A stretch of 64,000 nucleotides of DNA from Mucilaginibacter myungsuensis (lineage in GTDB: Bacteria; Bacteroidota; Bacteroidia; Sphingobacteriales; Sphingobacteriaceae). Position 1 is the stretch's first letter, and each line of letters begins with the position of its first letter. Positions 7,034 through 16,216 of the stretch are shown piece by piece. The position numbers were made by a program, and so were the translations under genes. The stretch covers positions 372,001 to 436,000 of the forward strand of contig NZ_JADFFL010000004.1 in NCBI RefSeq assembly GCF_015222005.1, written 5' to 3'. The notes beneath the pieces were generated by a model. That model was not told the DNA's origin, searched no databases, and worked only from the letters and a program-made list of their open reading frames with translations.

Positions 7034-9097
7034 ATGAACAAACTTTACGCTACGCTATTTTTTGCCTTACCCTTTTGTACACTTCAGGCACAAACTACTC
7101 CTCAAAACGATACCGACACACTCAAGACCATCAGCGTAAGATCGTATCTTTTCAGTCAGCCTGTTTTTAAGATCCCGGCAGCAGTAAGCATATTAAGCCC
7201 TGCCCAATTAAAAATGCAAACGGATAATTCTATGGTATCATCCATGAATACCATCCCCGGGGTGAAAATGGAAGAGCGCTCACCCGGCAGTTACCGATTA
7301 TCTTTACGTGGCAGTCTATTACGATCACCATTCGGTGTGCGCGATGTAAAGGTTTACTTTGACGACATCCCCCTCACCGATGCCGGCGGTAATACCTATC
7401 TGAACGCCTTGGATATTAACAGCCTGAAAAGTATCGAGGTGCTGAAAGGTCCTGATGGAAGTTTATTTGGCGCTAATAGCGGCGGCGTGGTGATCTTGCG
7501 GCCAACATCAACCAATACGGATAATTATGGCAGAGTCGGTTTCAACGGCGGCTCTTATAATTTGTTACATCAAAATGCCGCCGTACAGAACGTCAACGCA
7601 AAAAACCAATTCAACTTTGACCAATCCTACCAAAGCTATGGCGGTTATCGGGACCATAGCTACATGCGCCGTCATTATTTTCAGGCGGTAAATAAGATAT
7701 CATTATCCGAAAAGGATCAACTTAAAGTGATCGCATTACACGCCGATCTTAAATATCAAACACCCGGCGGCATTACACTGGCGCAAATGAATACTAACCC
7801 AAGGTTATCGCGACAAGCGACGCCTACGCTGCCAAGCGCTATTACCCAGGATATCCAGATCAGTACTAAAGTCCTTTTAGGTGGCATAATTAACGAGGCC
7901 AAATTGACCGACCATCTCAAGAACGTGACCTCGCTATCTGTAATGCATGTCGATTTTGCCAACCCATTCATCACCAATTACGAGCAGCGTATGGAGGACA
8001 CCTATTCGCTACGTAGTTATCTTGAGCTGGACGGCGGGCAGGAAAAATACCTTTGGAAACTTGATGCAGGTTTAGAATGGCAGCGCACCAACTCATCCAT
8101 CAACAATTACGCAAACAACCAAGGTGTACGTGGTAACGAACAAAAGCTGGACAAGATCAATTCGGGTCAGCACTTCTTCTTCAGCCGATATAGTGCCGAT
8201 ATCTTCACCAAACTGCATGTGGAAGCGGCACTGAGCTTAAACTACTACGGTTATTATTTTAAGAACATTTTCCCGCTGGCACAGTCGGGCTTTACACCAC
8301 GCAAGTTCACACCGCAATTAATGCCGAGGGTGGCACTATCTTATGAATTCCTGAAAGGATGGGCAGCACGCGCTTCTCTCAGCCGCGGATACAGTACACC
8401 AACTACTGCCGAAGTACGCCCGACCGACAACATCATCAACACCGACCTACAAGCCCAAACCGGATGGAACTATGAGGCCGGTATCCGAATGCACAACGCC
8501 GATAACAGCCTGACCGTAGATGCTTCCGTGTTCAACTACCGTATCAGCAATGCCATTGTGCGCAGGCTGCATCCCGACGATACCGAATTCTACATCAATG
8601 CCGGTGGAACCGACCAAACAGGTGTAGAAGTTGCAGCCAGCGACTGGCTGATCCGCCCAAAAAACTATGGTTTTGTGCGCGGTTTGCAACTGAATACCGC
8701 CTACACACTCAGCCGCTATTTCTTTAGGAATTATAGTGTTGGTGCTACCAATTACTCTGGCAACCCATTAACAGGTGTGCCTCGCCATGTTATCGTGAGT
8801 AGCGTACAAGTTAAGTTGCCGCAGTCGGTTTATGCTTTCGTGCAACATAATTATACAGCAGGCATCCCTTTAAATGATGCTAATACCGTTTTTGCGCCGC
8901 AATATCATTTGTTGCAGGCAAAGGCGGGCTGGTCGCATGCGTTATCAGCAAAAACTAAACTGGAGTTATACGCAGGTGCAGATAACCTCCTCAACCAACG
9001 CTATAGTTTGGGGAATGACCTGAATGCCGTAGGTAACCGATATTACAACCCATCGCCATTGCGTAATTATTATGCGGGACTAAATGTGACCTTCTGA
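7034..9097 (+). CDS. TonB-dependent outer-membrane receptor, PqqU (YncD)-like
   Basis: This 687-residue outer-membrane transporter has a signal peptide ending near FCTLQAQ, a plug domain (about 40-160, with SLRGSLLRSPFGVRDVKVYF and VLKGPDGSLFGANSGGVVIL) and a beta-barrel ending in a terminal phenylalanine. Several segments match what I remember of E. coli PqqU (YncD), the PQQ transporter: the GVRxVKVYxDxIPLTDAxG plug segment, GGYRDHS, a TPGG-LT-AQ region and the C-terminal NRYYNPSPLRNYYAGLNV. ATG at 7034 is chosen over an upstream TTG at 7022 because it gives a clean signal peptide. It lies behind the dehydrogenase gene, so PQQ import is the best guess; siderophore uptake is the alternative. 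Confidence 0.8.
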   Translation: MNKLYATLFFALPFCTLQAQTTPQNDTDTLKTISVRSYLFSQPVFKIPAAVSILSPAQLKMQTDNSMVSSMNTIPGVKMEERSPGSYRLSLRGSLLRSPFGVRDVKVYFDDIPLTDAGGNTYLNALDINSLKSIEVLKGPDGSLFGANSGGVVILRPTSTNTDNYGRVGFNGGSYNLLHQNAAVQNVNAKNQFNFDQSYQSYGGYRDHSYMRRHYFQAVNKISLSEKDQLKVIALHADLKYQTPGGITLAQMNTNPRLSRQATPTLPSAITQDIQISTKVLLGGIINEAKLTDHLKNVTSLSVMHVDFANPFITNYEQRMEDTYSLRSYLELDGGQEKYLWKLDAGLEWQRTNSSINNYANNQGVRGNEQKLDKINSGQHFFFSRYSADIFTKLHVEAALSLNYYGYYFKNIFPLAQSGFTPRKFTPQLMPRVALSYEFLKGWAARASLSRGYSTPTTAEVRPTDNIINTDLQAQTGWNYEAGIRMHNADNSLTVDASVFNYRISNAIVRRLHPDDTEFYINAGGTDQTGVEVAASDWLIRPKNYGFVRGLQLNTAYTLSRYFFRNYSVGATNYSGNPLTGVPRHVIVSSVQVKLPQSVYAFVQHNYTAGIPLNDANTVFAPQYHLLQAKAGWSHALSAKTKLELYAGADNLLNQRYSLGNDLNAVGNRYYNPSPLRNYYAGLNVTF

Positions 9098-9110
9098 TCA
9101 ACAACACCGA

Positions 9111-9608
9111 TCAGGGTTCGATACCTAATTCTTTTTGGCGGATGATGATGGAATTAAGGCTATGGTCATTTTTGAACAGCACCGTGATGTGGTTAAGCTG
9201 ATTATCAAAAATGAACATGCGTTTAACCCTGTCGTGCCCTTTAAAGGTTTGCTTGTATCCAAACCGAACGATCTGTTTCATCAGGTTTTCTACAAAAGCC
9301 TCGTAGATAGTATTGTAAGTGATGGTCTTTAGCTTCATTCCGTCGGCCGTGGTACGGTAAGCACCAACGATCATGGTCTCGCCTTTGATCGGGGTTTTAT
9401 TTTTGTCGATGGTTTGGTAATAGTTCAGGATCTGACCGTAAATCTCCTGCTTATCGTTGATCTTGAATTTGCCGGTCTGTATCAACACCAATTCGATCTG
9501 CGGGACGCTGAGGTTCACCAGATCCACCATATCGCCAAAGGCCAAAGTTTGCGCGCGCGACGTGACCGCGCAAAACATCAAACCTAAGATCACTAAGTAC
9601 TTCTTCAT
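9111..9608 (-). CDS. Secreted hypothetical protein
   Basis: This 165-residue protein has a signal peptide (MKKYLVILGLMFCAVTSRAQ) and no recognised domain. The mature part is mixed alpha/beta with several regular hydrophobic strands and a basic centre (FGYKQTFKGHDRVKRMFIF). The ATG at 9608 is preferred over the upstream codon at 9647 because it starts exactly at the signal peptide. It ends 13 bases from the convergent receptor gene. Function unknown. Confidence 0.7.
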   Translation of the reverse strand: MKKYLVILGLMFCAVTSRAQTLAFGDMVDLVNLSVPQIELVLIQTGKFKINDKQEIYGQILNYYQTIDKNKTPIKGETMIVGAYRTTADGMKLKTITYNTIYEAFVENLMKQIVRFGYKQTFKGHDRVKRMFIFDNQLNHITVLFKNDHSLNSIIIRQKELGIEP

Positions 9609-9698
9609 CTGTGGTAACCAAAAATAGGATAATTTTTGTACCTCCACTAAAAGCTAATGGTTATATTTAGTTGCCCCTATGTTTAAACATCCGTCAGC

Positions 9699-10478
9699 AT
9701 GCTATTTAAAGAGTACCTGCCCTGCCCCGAACTTAGGAAGTATGTAGACCGCTACTGGAAATTCGTCGTCGCCCCCGGCGAAAACAGCGGCCAACCCATC
9801 ACCCACGTTTTCCCGCCCGATGGCAGTTGCTCTTTGGTATTCGTCAGTTTAAATAACTTCCATTACAAGGGAGTCACCTTTATTGGCCCAACCACCACTA
9901 TTAATGAGATACTCGTACATCCCAATTCTATTAACTTCGGCATCAGGCTAAAGCCGGGCTGCTCAGGGCTGTTGTATGATAACGATGTAGCCACTATCGC
10001 CAATGATTCAGTAACAATACCGCCGCACCAACTGGCCGACTGGCAACAGCAGTTCCTGCAAAATTTAGATCTGGATCTTGATGACACGACCCAATTGGAC
10101 ACCGCTTTAGTGACCATCCTCACCAAAAGCAAATTCAAACCCGACGACCGAGTACTAAAAGCCGTTGACCTGATCATCAACCACGATGGCAACTTTACCC
10201 TGACCGAAATTGCTGACCATGCTTGTATAAGTCCAAGGCAACTGCAGAGATTGTTCAATAGCGCAACTGGTATCACTATTAAACAATTTTGCCAAATTCG
10301 GCGCTTGCGCAAGGCGGTGATCGATATACACATAGGCCGACAGACTTATGCCGAGATGGTGAACAGTCGCGGCTTTAGTGATCAGGCGCATTACTACAAC
10401 TCCTTTAAAAAAGTGGCCGGGTATGATATCCGCAAATTTTTTGAACACATCAATAATATCGAACACCAACTGGCCTGA
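9699..10478 (+). CDS. AraC family transcriptional regulator with DUF6597 N-terminal domain
   Basis: The 259-residue protein has an N-terminal sensory region of the DUF6597 type (CPELRKYVDRYWKF, then THVFPPDGSCSLVF) and a C-terminal AraC helix-turn-helix pair from about residue 160 (FTLTEIADHACISPRQLQRLFNSATG and YAEMVNSRGFSDQAHYYNSFKKVAGYDIRKFF). It should be a cytoplasmic DNA-binding regulator with an unknown ligand. The secreted protein gene 62 bases downstream is its most likely neighbour target. Confidence 0.9.
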   Translation: MLFKEYLPCPELRKYVDRYWKFVVAPGENSGQPITHVFPPDGSCSLVFVSLNNFHYKGVTFIGPTTTINEILVHPNSINFGIRLKPGCSGLLYDNDVATIANDSVTIPPHQLADWQQQFLQNLDLDLDDTTQLDTALVTILTKSKFKPDDRVLKAVDLIINHDGNFTLTEIADHACISPRQLQRLFNSATGITIKQFCQIRRLRKAVIDIHIGRQTYAEMVNSRGFSDQAHYYNSFKKVAGYDIRKFFEHINNIEHQLA

Positions 10479-10519
10479 AAGATGTCGCGTAATTACAATA
10501 CAAGCGTTGTAAACCCCCT

Positions 10520-10527
10520 TAACTTTG
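10520..10527 (+). promoter_or_regulatory. Candidate -7 box TAACTTTG
   Basis: The octamer matches the Bacteroidota -7 consensus TAnnTTTG exactly and lies 13 bases before the ATG at 10541, which would give a short leader. No clear -33 TTG is seen at the expected distance. Confidence 0.35.
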
Positions 10528-10540
10528 AAATAAAAACACC

Positions 10541-11047
10541 ATGAAAAAGCTCATCACAACCTTATTAACGTTTTGTCTGATCACAGGCATTGCTATAGCA
10601 CAACCCAAAGAGGCCGACAAAGCCGCCAAGGCCGAGGTTAGTAAACTCAGTTTTATTACCGGCAACTGGGCAGGACAAGGCTGGATGATGACCCAAGCCG
10701 GCAAGTCGACCTTTGAGCAGACCGAGAAGGTGCGATTTAAATTGGACAGTACCGCCCTGCTGATCGAAGGTTTGGGCAAGACCAGCGGCAAGGTGATCCA
10801 CAACGCATTGGCCGTTGTCAATCTGAACAAAGCAGGTGGTTATAACTTCCGCTCCTTCCTGGCTACCGGGCAAGAGGGCGCATTTAAAGGGGAATTGATC
10901 GGCAATAAATTTTACTGGTACCCTAACGAGACCATCCGTTACATTATTGAACTGAACGACAAAAAACAATGGTACGAGGTTGGCGAAATGAAACGCGGTG
11001 ACCAATGGACCAAGTTTTTTGAGATGACGCTGGACAAGGTGAAATAA
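10541..11047 (+). CDS. Secreted lipocalin-like hypothetical protein
   Basis: This 168-residue protein has a signal peptide (MKKLITTLLTFCLITGIAIAQ) and a body rich in beta strands beginning LSFITGNWAGQGWMM. The GxW near the first strand and the alternating pattern recall the small calycin/lipocalin-like DUF families of Bacteroidota, but I cannot assign a specific family. It follows an AraC regulator on the same strand. Confidence 0.7.
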   Translation: MKKLITTLLTFCLITGIAIAQPKEADKAAKAEVSKLSFITGNWAGQGWMMTQAGKSTFEQTEKVRFKLDSTALLIEGLGKTSGKVIHNALAVVNLNKAGGYNFRSFLATGQEGAFKGELIGNKFYWYPNETIRYIIELNDKKQWYEVGEMKRGDQWTKFFEMTLDKVK

Positions 11048-11152
11048 TTTTCAAAAATATTTTTGACAGGTTTATGGAAAAGGCAGGTGGCCTGCATCTT
11101 TATTTCGAAACCGAAATAAACACACGCGACACTGTCACCAATTCAACCTGTC

Positions 11153-12604
11153 ATGAAAAGAATTTTACTGATCATTTTATGCTTTGCCTGTGCGCTGAAC
11201 GCGTCGGCCCAATCACCTTACACCTTTAAAGTTGAAGAACTTAGCAAGCCCGAGCGAACACTATTGACCAGACCATATCAAAGTATCCTGGAAGGCCTGA
11301 TCAACGTTGATCACGATAAGCTACGGAGCTACGGCAAGGCTAACAAGATCCCCGACTTTAACATCGTGGCTAAAAGTGATATCAAGCACCCGATCGTCAA
11401 TTGGGGGTATCATAGCTTTTTCCAGGGGATGTATGCGGCCTATTCCGACCATCGGCCGTTCACCTTGTCACCTGATATGGTGTGGTTGCTAATCGCTCAG
11501 GGTTTTTCGGCGCACGTGAATGCCAACTCCGAGGATCTGCGCAAAATGTTCGTCAAATTTTATGGTAAGGCCACTTTGGTGGTGGTGAACGATAGCATCA
11601 GGCTGGATGACCCAAACAGCCCGTGGGCAGATGTATTCCCCGAGTTCAGCAAGCAGATAGCCGAGCACACCGGCAGCGACTTAACTAAGGGCATGACGGC
11701 CGACTTTACCACCACTACAGCCATCACACGGATAGCATCGCAAATAACGCTGATGGACGCGCTAAAGTCGTATTTTGATTTTGTGGTGATGATAGCAGGC
11801 TGCGGTATCCCCGAGATCACCTTAGAAGGGACACCTGCCGACTGGGAACGGGTGCTGGCCAAAACCGAAACCTTACGTAAATACAAACTGGATTGGTGGA
11901 TAGAGGAACTAAAACCTATCCTGAAACAATTTGTCAACGCCTCAAAAAAGAAAGTCGATCAGGATTTTTGGAAGGCGATGTTCAAATATCATACGGCAAA
12001 AAAGTATGGCTCGGTGACGGTGATAGACGGTTGGATCGTAAAGTTCTTCCCTTATGATAAAGATGGTAAACGCTTGGATCTTAAAACGCTCTCCGGTCCG
12101 CAAAACCTGCCTAACGAGATCGTAAAAGTAGACCTAAAACACGTTGAGCTTGATGCCTTGGGCAACCCCAAAATCACCACACCCCTCGAACTTTGGGCCG
12201 GCTTTGTTGGCCTGGAGCAGAACGACCAAAATTTTGGTTTGAGACCTACCATCGGTTGGATGATACGCAAAAAGGACGAGGACGCTGCCCTGATAGCCAA
12301 ATTTAAGAACGAAAGTGAGCATGGCCAGATCAGTCTGAAGCTGAACAGCGTCCCGCCTGAATTATGTAAGATAGGCAGCGTAGGCACGTTGAACCTGCGT
12401 TTCACCAAAAAGATAGAAATACCCGACGAGCTTGCCAAGGTGCAAATAGCCCGTTTGATACTGGACGGAGACATCGATCAACCCGGCATAGACAGGATAC
12501 GCAAGCTATTCCCCAAAACCGAAGTCGCTATAAAAAAGAACGGTGAGTGGATAGACGACAAAGAATTCACCAAAAAGAACGGGAACAGAATAGATAGCTA
12601 TTGA
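11153..12604 (+). CDS. Secreted DUF4419 family protein
   Basis: The 483-residue protein carries a signal peptide (MKRILLIILCFACALNASAQ) and a DUF4419 domain through most of its length. Recognisable parts are HSFFQGMYAAYSDHRPFTLSPDMVWLLIAQGFS (about 80-125), the ITLEGTPADWERVL segment (about 225-238) and DGWIVKFFPYD (near 290). DUF4419 proteins are known from bacteria and fungi with no established activity. The gene converges on the acylase gene with seven bases between stops. Confidence 0.85.
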   Translation: MKRILLIILCFACALNASAQSPYTFKVEELSKPERTLLTRPYQSILEGLINVDHDKLRSYGKANKIPDFNIVAKSDIKHPIVNWGYHSFFQGMYAAYSDHRPFTLSPDMVWLLIAQGFSAHVNANSEDLRKMFVKFYGKATLVVVNDSIRLDDPNSPWADVFPEFSKQIAEHTGSDLTKGMTADFTTTTAITRIASQITLMDALKSYFDFVVMIAGCGIPEITLEGTPADWERVLAKTETLRKYKLDWWIEELKPILKQFVNASKKKVDQDFWKAMFKYHTAKKYGSVTVIDGWIVKFFPYDKDGKRLDLKTLSGPQNLPNEIVKVDLKHVELDALGNPKITTPLELWAGFVGLEQNDQNFGLRPTIGWMIRKKDEDAALIAKFKNESEHGQISLKLNSVPPELCKIGSVGTLNLRFTKKIEIPDELAKVQIARLILDGDIDQPGIDRIRKLFPKTEVAIKKNGEWIDDKEFTKKNGNRIDSY

Positions 12605-12611
12605 TCTTTGC

Positions 12612-14798
12612 TTACGGATGATAGGTCCGCTCCGCATGTTTCAACACGTCGGCTTTGTAAAATAGTACATCCTTGAACTGACCGGTCAGGTAGCCTTCTG
12701 CCTGATCGGTAAAGTGCCTGGACGTAGCATCGAAAGATTGCCCGCCCGTCATGATGCTTTTGGCTTTTACCTTCGGACCGAACTCGATCGCCGCTATAAA
12801 ACTATTGCCAGAGTAGCCATAACGCTTTTTAGTATTCACCGGGCGACTGACGAATGACGGTAACTGCCCAAACAGCGACGATACCTGCCCCACCGCTATG
12901 CTTGGCGCACTATCATCAAACACACCATTGGCCGGGCGTTGGTAGCGGTTAATATCGCCCCAGGGCTGGCGCCAGCCACCGTAACGGGTTTGCAGGGAAG
13001 CTATTGCGGCGGTCAATTCATCCAACAATTGTTTTTGGGTGACGGTCTTTAACATGCTTTCGATGCGCTCTGTCTGGTAAGTGCCCTCTTCGGACGACTT
13101 AGCGCGTGGTAGCAACTGCATCATCCGTGTACCCCACTCAAAGCCAAGCGTGGTAGCCACAGAGTTGATAGCCGAGCGTTTATCCCAATCGCGCAAGATC
13201 CTTACCGGCTCCTGTAAAGCGGTCTTTGCTTCCTCAGGCGCGGCATCATAGGCGGCAAACAGTTTAGGCAATAGCACATCGAACAAGGCCAGATATTTAT
13301 CGTACCCCTTCCCGATCATCTCGTCCATAGACATTTTGGGCGCATTGGTAAACAGATCTACTGCCCTTACCCCACGGTAATTCTGCCCGTCGGGTGCCAT
13401 GTAGGCCGGGTACTTTGTTTTGCCCGGACTTGACGCCCCCGACGATGCATACGGCGTTGCGTTGCAATTCTGTATCCAGCCAGTAGCAGGATTAAAAACC
13501 GTTACTATCTCGCTCTGTTTATGCAAGCCTTGCCATTCGGTAGCCGATGTGCTGCCATCTACAGGTTGTGTCCAATCCAATTTAGGGTCGCGCTTGGGCA
13601 TAAAGTTGCCGTACCAAAAAGCGATGTTACCCTGATCATCAGCGTAAACGGTGTTATTGGTGGCGTTGTGCCCTATCTCCATTGCCTTCTTATACTCAGC
13701 AAAAGTATTGGCCTTAGTGATCAGCCACGATTCCAGCAAGGCCGGGTAAGATCGGTTATCATTCCGCAAAGCCAGCCATTTGCCATTTCGCGCCCCTAAT
13801 ACCGGGCCGTGGTGGGTTGAATATCCGGTAAATGTCTTGGCGACTATTTGGCCGCCTTGCTTTACTTTGATGCTTAACTTACGTTCGGTCACCGGTTTTA
13901 GTTGACCATCGTATTCGTAAAACCATTTGCCATCCTTTTTGGTCACCTTTTCGGCATATAGATCGGCTACGTCGGCGTTGCTGCTCGTATGCATCCAGCC
14001 GCAATGCTGGTTGAAGCCCTGATATACAAAGAACTGACCCCAGGTGACTGCGCCGTAAACGTTCAACCCCTCGTTACTCACCAATTGCACCTCGCTACGG
14101 AAATAGAACGGCACATGCGGGTTAATATACAACATGGCATGCCCCGACTTGCTCAACTTGGGTGCAATGGCGAAACCATTAGACCCCCACTCGCGTTCAT
14201 CCATCTCCTCTTGCAAGGTCTTAGCTTTAGGCATTTTGATCTTGCCCATATCCGGGCCGTTAGCACCATAAAACTTAGCGTTCTCCTGCAGACTCAATCC
14301 ACCAGTAATAGTGGCGGCAACACTGCCATCGGTGAACATTAGCGCATACCAGGGCTCGTAATGCTTAAACACAGTCGGCCTCACTTCGGGGTGTTTGTAC
14401 AGGTAGTAGTTGATCCCGTCCGCAAATGCATCCATCAACTTGCGGAACCATAGCGGACTGGCTTTGTAATCCTTTATCGCATCGGCACTATCGGCTATCA
14501 TTTGCAATTGCACATCGGTGTACAGCGTACCCTCGCCCTCCACTTCACTTTGGCGGCCAAGTTGGTACAGGTAATTCTTCTCGATACCTTTAAAATTATC
14601 CTCGCATTGGGTGTACATCAAACCAAAAACAACCTGCGCATCGGTTTGGGCATAGATGTGTGGCACGCCGTAATTATCCCTAATAATAGTGACTGCCTTG
14701 GCCAATTGTTGGTAGCGCGCTATCTCGGGCTTGGTGGCCTTTTGAGCGGTGCCGATTAGGGGGAGTAGTATGGCGATGGTGAGTAGTAGTTTTTTCAT
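12612..14798 (-). CDS. Penicillin acylase family Ntn hydrolase
   Basis: This is a 728-residue periplasmic precursor of the penicillin/aculeacin/acyl-homoserine-lactone acylase family. Such enzymes cut themselves before a serine, which becomes the catalytic N-terminal nucleophile, and hydrolyse amide-linked acyl groups. A signal peptide ends near GTAQ. The alpha subunit region has the NYGVPHIYAQTDAQVVFGLMY motif (42-62), and the self-cleavage site is EWG-S206-NGFAIAP, followed by a beta subunit with GHNATNNTVYADDQGNIAFWY and GNSFIAAIEF. The acyl substrate cannot be told from sequence; AHL quenching, antibiotic degradation or peptide/lipid deacylation are all possible. Confidence 0.9.
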   Translation of the reverse strand: MKKLLLTIAILLPLIGTAQKATKPEIARYQQLAKAVTIIRDNYGVPHIYAQTDAQVVFGLMYTQCEDNFKGIEKNYLYQLGRQSEVEGEGTLYTDVQLQMIADSADAIKDYKASPLWFRKLMDAFADGINYYLYKHPEVRPTVFKHYEPWYALMFTDGSVAATITGGLSLQENAKFYGANGPDMGKIKMPKAKTLQEEMDEREWGSNGFAIAPKLSKSGHAMLYINPHVPFYFRSEVQLVSNEGLNVYGAVTWGQFFVYQGFNQHCGWMHTSSNADVADLYAEKVTKKDGKWFYEYDGQLKPVTERKLSIKVKQGGQIVAKTFTGYSTHHGPVLGARNGKWLALRNDNRSYPALLESWLITKANTFAEYKKAMEIGHNATNNTVYADDQGNIAFWYGNFMPKRDPKLDWTQPVDGSTSATEWQGLHKQSEIVTVFNPATGWIQNCNATPYASSGASSPGKTKYPAYMAPDGQNYRGVRAVDLFTNAPKMSMDEMIGKGYDKYLALFDVLLPKLFAAYDAAPEEAKTALQEPVRILRDWDKRSAINSVATTLGFEWGTRMMQLLPRAKSSEEGTYQTERIESMLKTVTQKQLLDELTAAIASLQTRYGGWRQPWGDINRYQRPANGVFDDSAPSIAVGQVSSLFGQLPSFVSRPVNTKKRYGYSGNSFIAAIEFGPKVKAKSIMTGGQSFDATSRHFTDQAEGYLTGQFKDVLFYKADVLKHAERTYHP

Positions 14799-14879
14799 AT
14801 GCGATGGTTGAATTTAGGATTTTCTGCTGATATGTTCTTTCAGCATTTCATTAGGGCTGGCTTTGTGTTTTATCAACGT

Positions 14880-15265
14880 CAGTGAATGTTCTTTTTCGTT
14901 TTTGTGTACTTAATTTTCTAAAAGCACTCAAGAGGGCTGCGCCGTTTTCCGCAAAAGAAAAAGAAGCAAAAAGAAAACTCCCGGCTGTGGGTATTTCCAA
15001 CGAACGGTCCGTGGTTTGGCAGGGACAGTAGCTCCCGAAAATTCCAAACGCTGGAGGAAAAGAAGCGCATTTTCGGTTCATCACGACAGCTATCTTTAAA
15101 CTATGCTCCTAAAACGAGCGTGGGGTTGCGAGAAAAGCGGGCCAGCGTTGGCGGGAAAGTCTTTGCAACCCGCTCCGCGGAAAAGTTGCCAAAGCTGGGC
15201 GGGCTGGAGCTTTTTTCTCGCTTGATCTTTTTGTTACTTTTTCCATCAAGGGAAAAAGTAATAGG
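14880..15265. repeat. Structured non-coding repeat region
   Basis: No convincing gene lies between 14799 and 15380; the ORFs there have no coding character. The stretch holds nested inverted repeats: gcgagaaaagc (15128-15138) with gcttttttctcgc (15209-15221), ctttgcaac (15161-15169) with gttgccaaag (15185-15194), and a hairpin tactttttcc / ggaaaaagta (15235-15260). The left part is purine-rich (aaaagaaaaagaagcaaaaag near 14950). I recall similar gene-free blocks in related genomes, often misannotated as short hypothetical proteins. Confidence 0.55.
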
Positions 15266-15380
15266 CCCCTGCGGCTATGAGCAGACTGCCGTTAATGAAA
15301 GAACTGGATCTTTGATAGTTGCATAAACAGATTTCAAATGCATTCCGAAAGTATAAACACCGTTTCGTTCATCCATCGCT

Positions 15381-16160
15381 CTACCCCTTTATCTCAAATT
15401 CATCCGCATCCCTCAAAAACGGCATGGCCCGCCGTACGCGTTTCAGTTCGTCGGGGGTGATGGTGAAGGTGTACACATCTTCCTCGTCGCGTTTGTAGTA
15501 AACCACATCACCGTTAGGGGTGATACAAGTAGAATCGCCTGAATGGTAAACCTCGTTACCATCGTGGCCGACACGGTTCACGCCGATCACGTAGGCTTGG
15601 TTCTCTACCGCGCGGGCGGGGATTAGGGTGCGCCAGTGAAGAGCACGTTTTTCAGGCCAGTTGGCTACAATGATGAGCAGATCGTAAACCTCGCCAACGT
15701 TGCGCAGCCATACCGGGAAACGAAGGTCATAGCATACTACCGGGCATATCTTCCAACCGTTCAGCTCAACGATCAGGCGTTCTTTGCCGGGGCTATAGGT
15801 CTCGTGCTCTTTGCCCATGGCAAAAAGATGATGCTTATCATAATGGTGATAGTTGCCGTCGGCACCCATCCAGATCAGTCGGTTGTAGTATTTGTCATCC
15901 TCTTTAATGATCAAGCTGCCGGTCACGGCGCATTTGTATTTAAGGGAGATGTCGCGCATCCACTGCATGGTCTTGCCCTGCATGGTCTCGGCCAGGCGTT
16001 CGGCCTCCATGCTAAAGCTGGTATTGAACATTTCGGGGAGGATGATTAGATCCGTTTTCTCGCGTATATTGCTCAACCGCAACGCGATGTTCTGTAAATT
16101 CTTATCGATATTTTCCCAGAAAAGGTATCCCTGAAACACGGTGATCTTTAAATTATCCAT
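15381..16160 (-). CDS. Omega-amidase, carbon-nitrogen hydrolase (YafV/Nit2-like)
   Basis: This 259-residue cytoplasmic enzyme belongs to the nitrilase superfamily and should hydrolyse 2-oxoglutaramate or 2-oxosuccinamate. The catalytic triad is visible: E43 in LPEMFNTSF, K109 in YDKHHLF and C143 in PVVCYDLRFPVW. The full sequence pattern matches YafV/omega-amidases rather than nitrilases or NAD synthetase amidases. It lies 56 bases downstream of a methionine-type aminotransferase on the same strand. Glutamine transamination by such enzymes yields 2-oxoglutaramate, which an omega-amidase clears, so the two probably act together. Confidence 0.88.
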   Translation of the reverse strand: MDNLKITVFQGYLFWENIDKNLQNIALRLSNIREKTDLIILPEMFNTSFSMEAERLAETMQGKTMQWMRDISLKYKCAVTGSLIIKEDDKYYNRLIWMGADGNYHHYDKHHLFAMGKEHETYSPGKERLIVELNGWKICPVVCYDLRFPVWLRNVGEVYDLLIIVANWPEKRALHWRTLIPARAVENQAYVIGVNRVGHDGNEVYHSGDSTCITPNGDVVYYKRDEEDVYTFTITPDELKRVRRAMPFLRDADEFEIKG

Positions 16161-16216
16161 AGGCTGATGTTCAATAGGCAGTGCGTGTCTTTATACGGCG
16201 GTCGCCCGCCATAAGT

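Noticed and set aside
9135..9332. Plus-strand 65-residue ORF inside the secreted protein gene
   Set aside because: It is a shadow of the minus-strand gene, which has a proper signal peptide and start.
14851..15326. Two ORFs (14851-15084 minus, 15120-15326 plus)
   Set aside because: They lie in the inverted-repeat block, have odd composition and no recognisable protein features.
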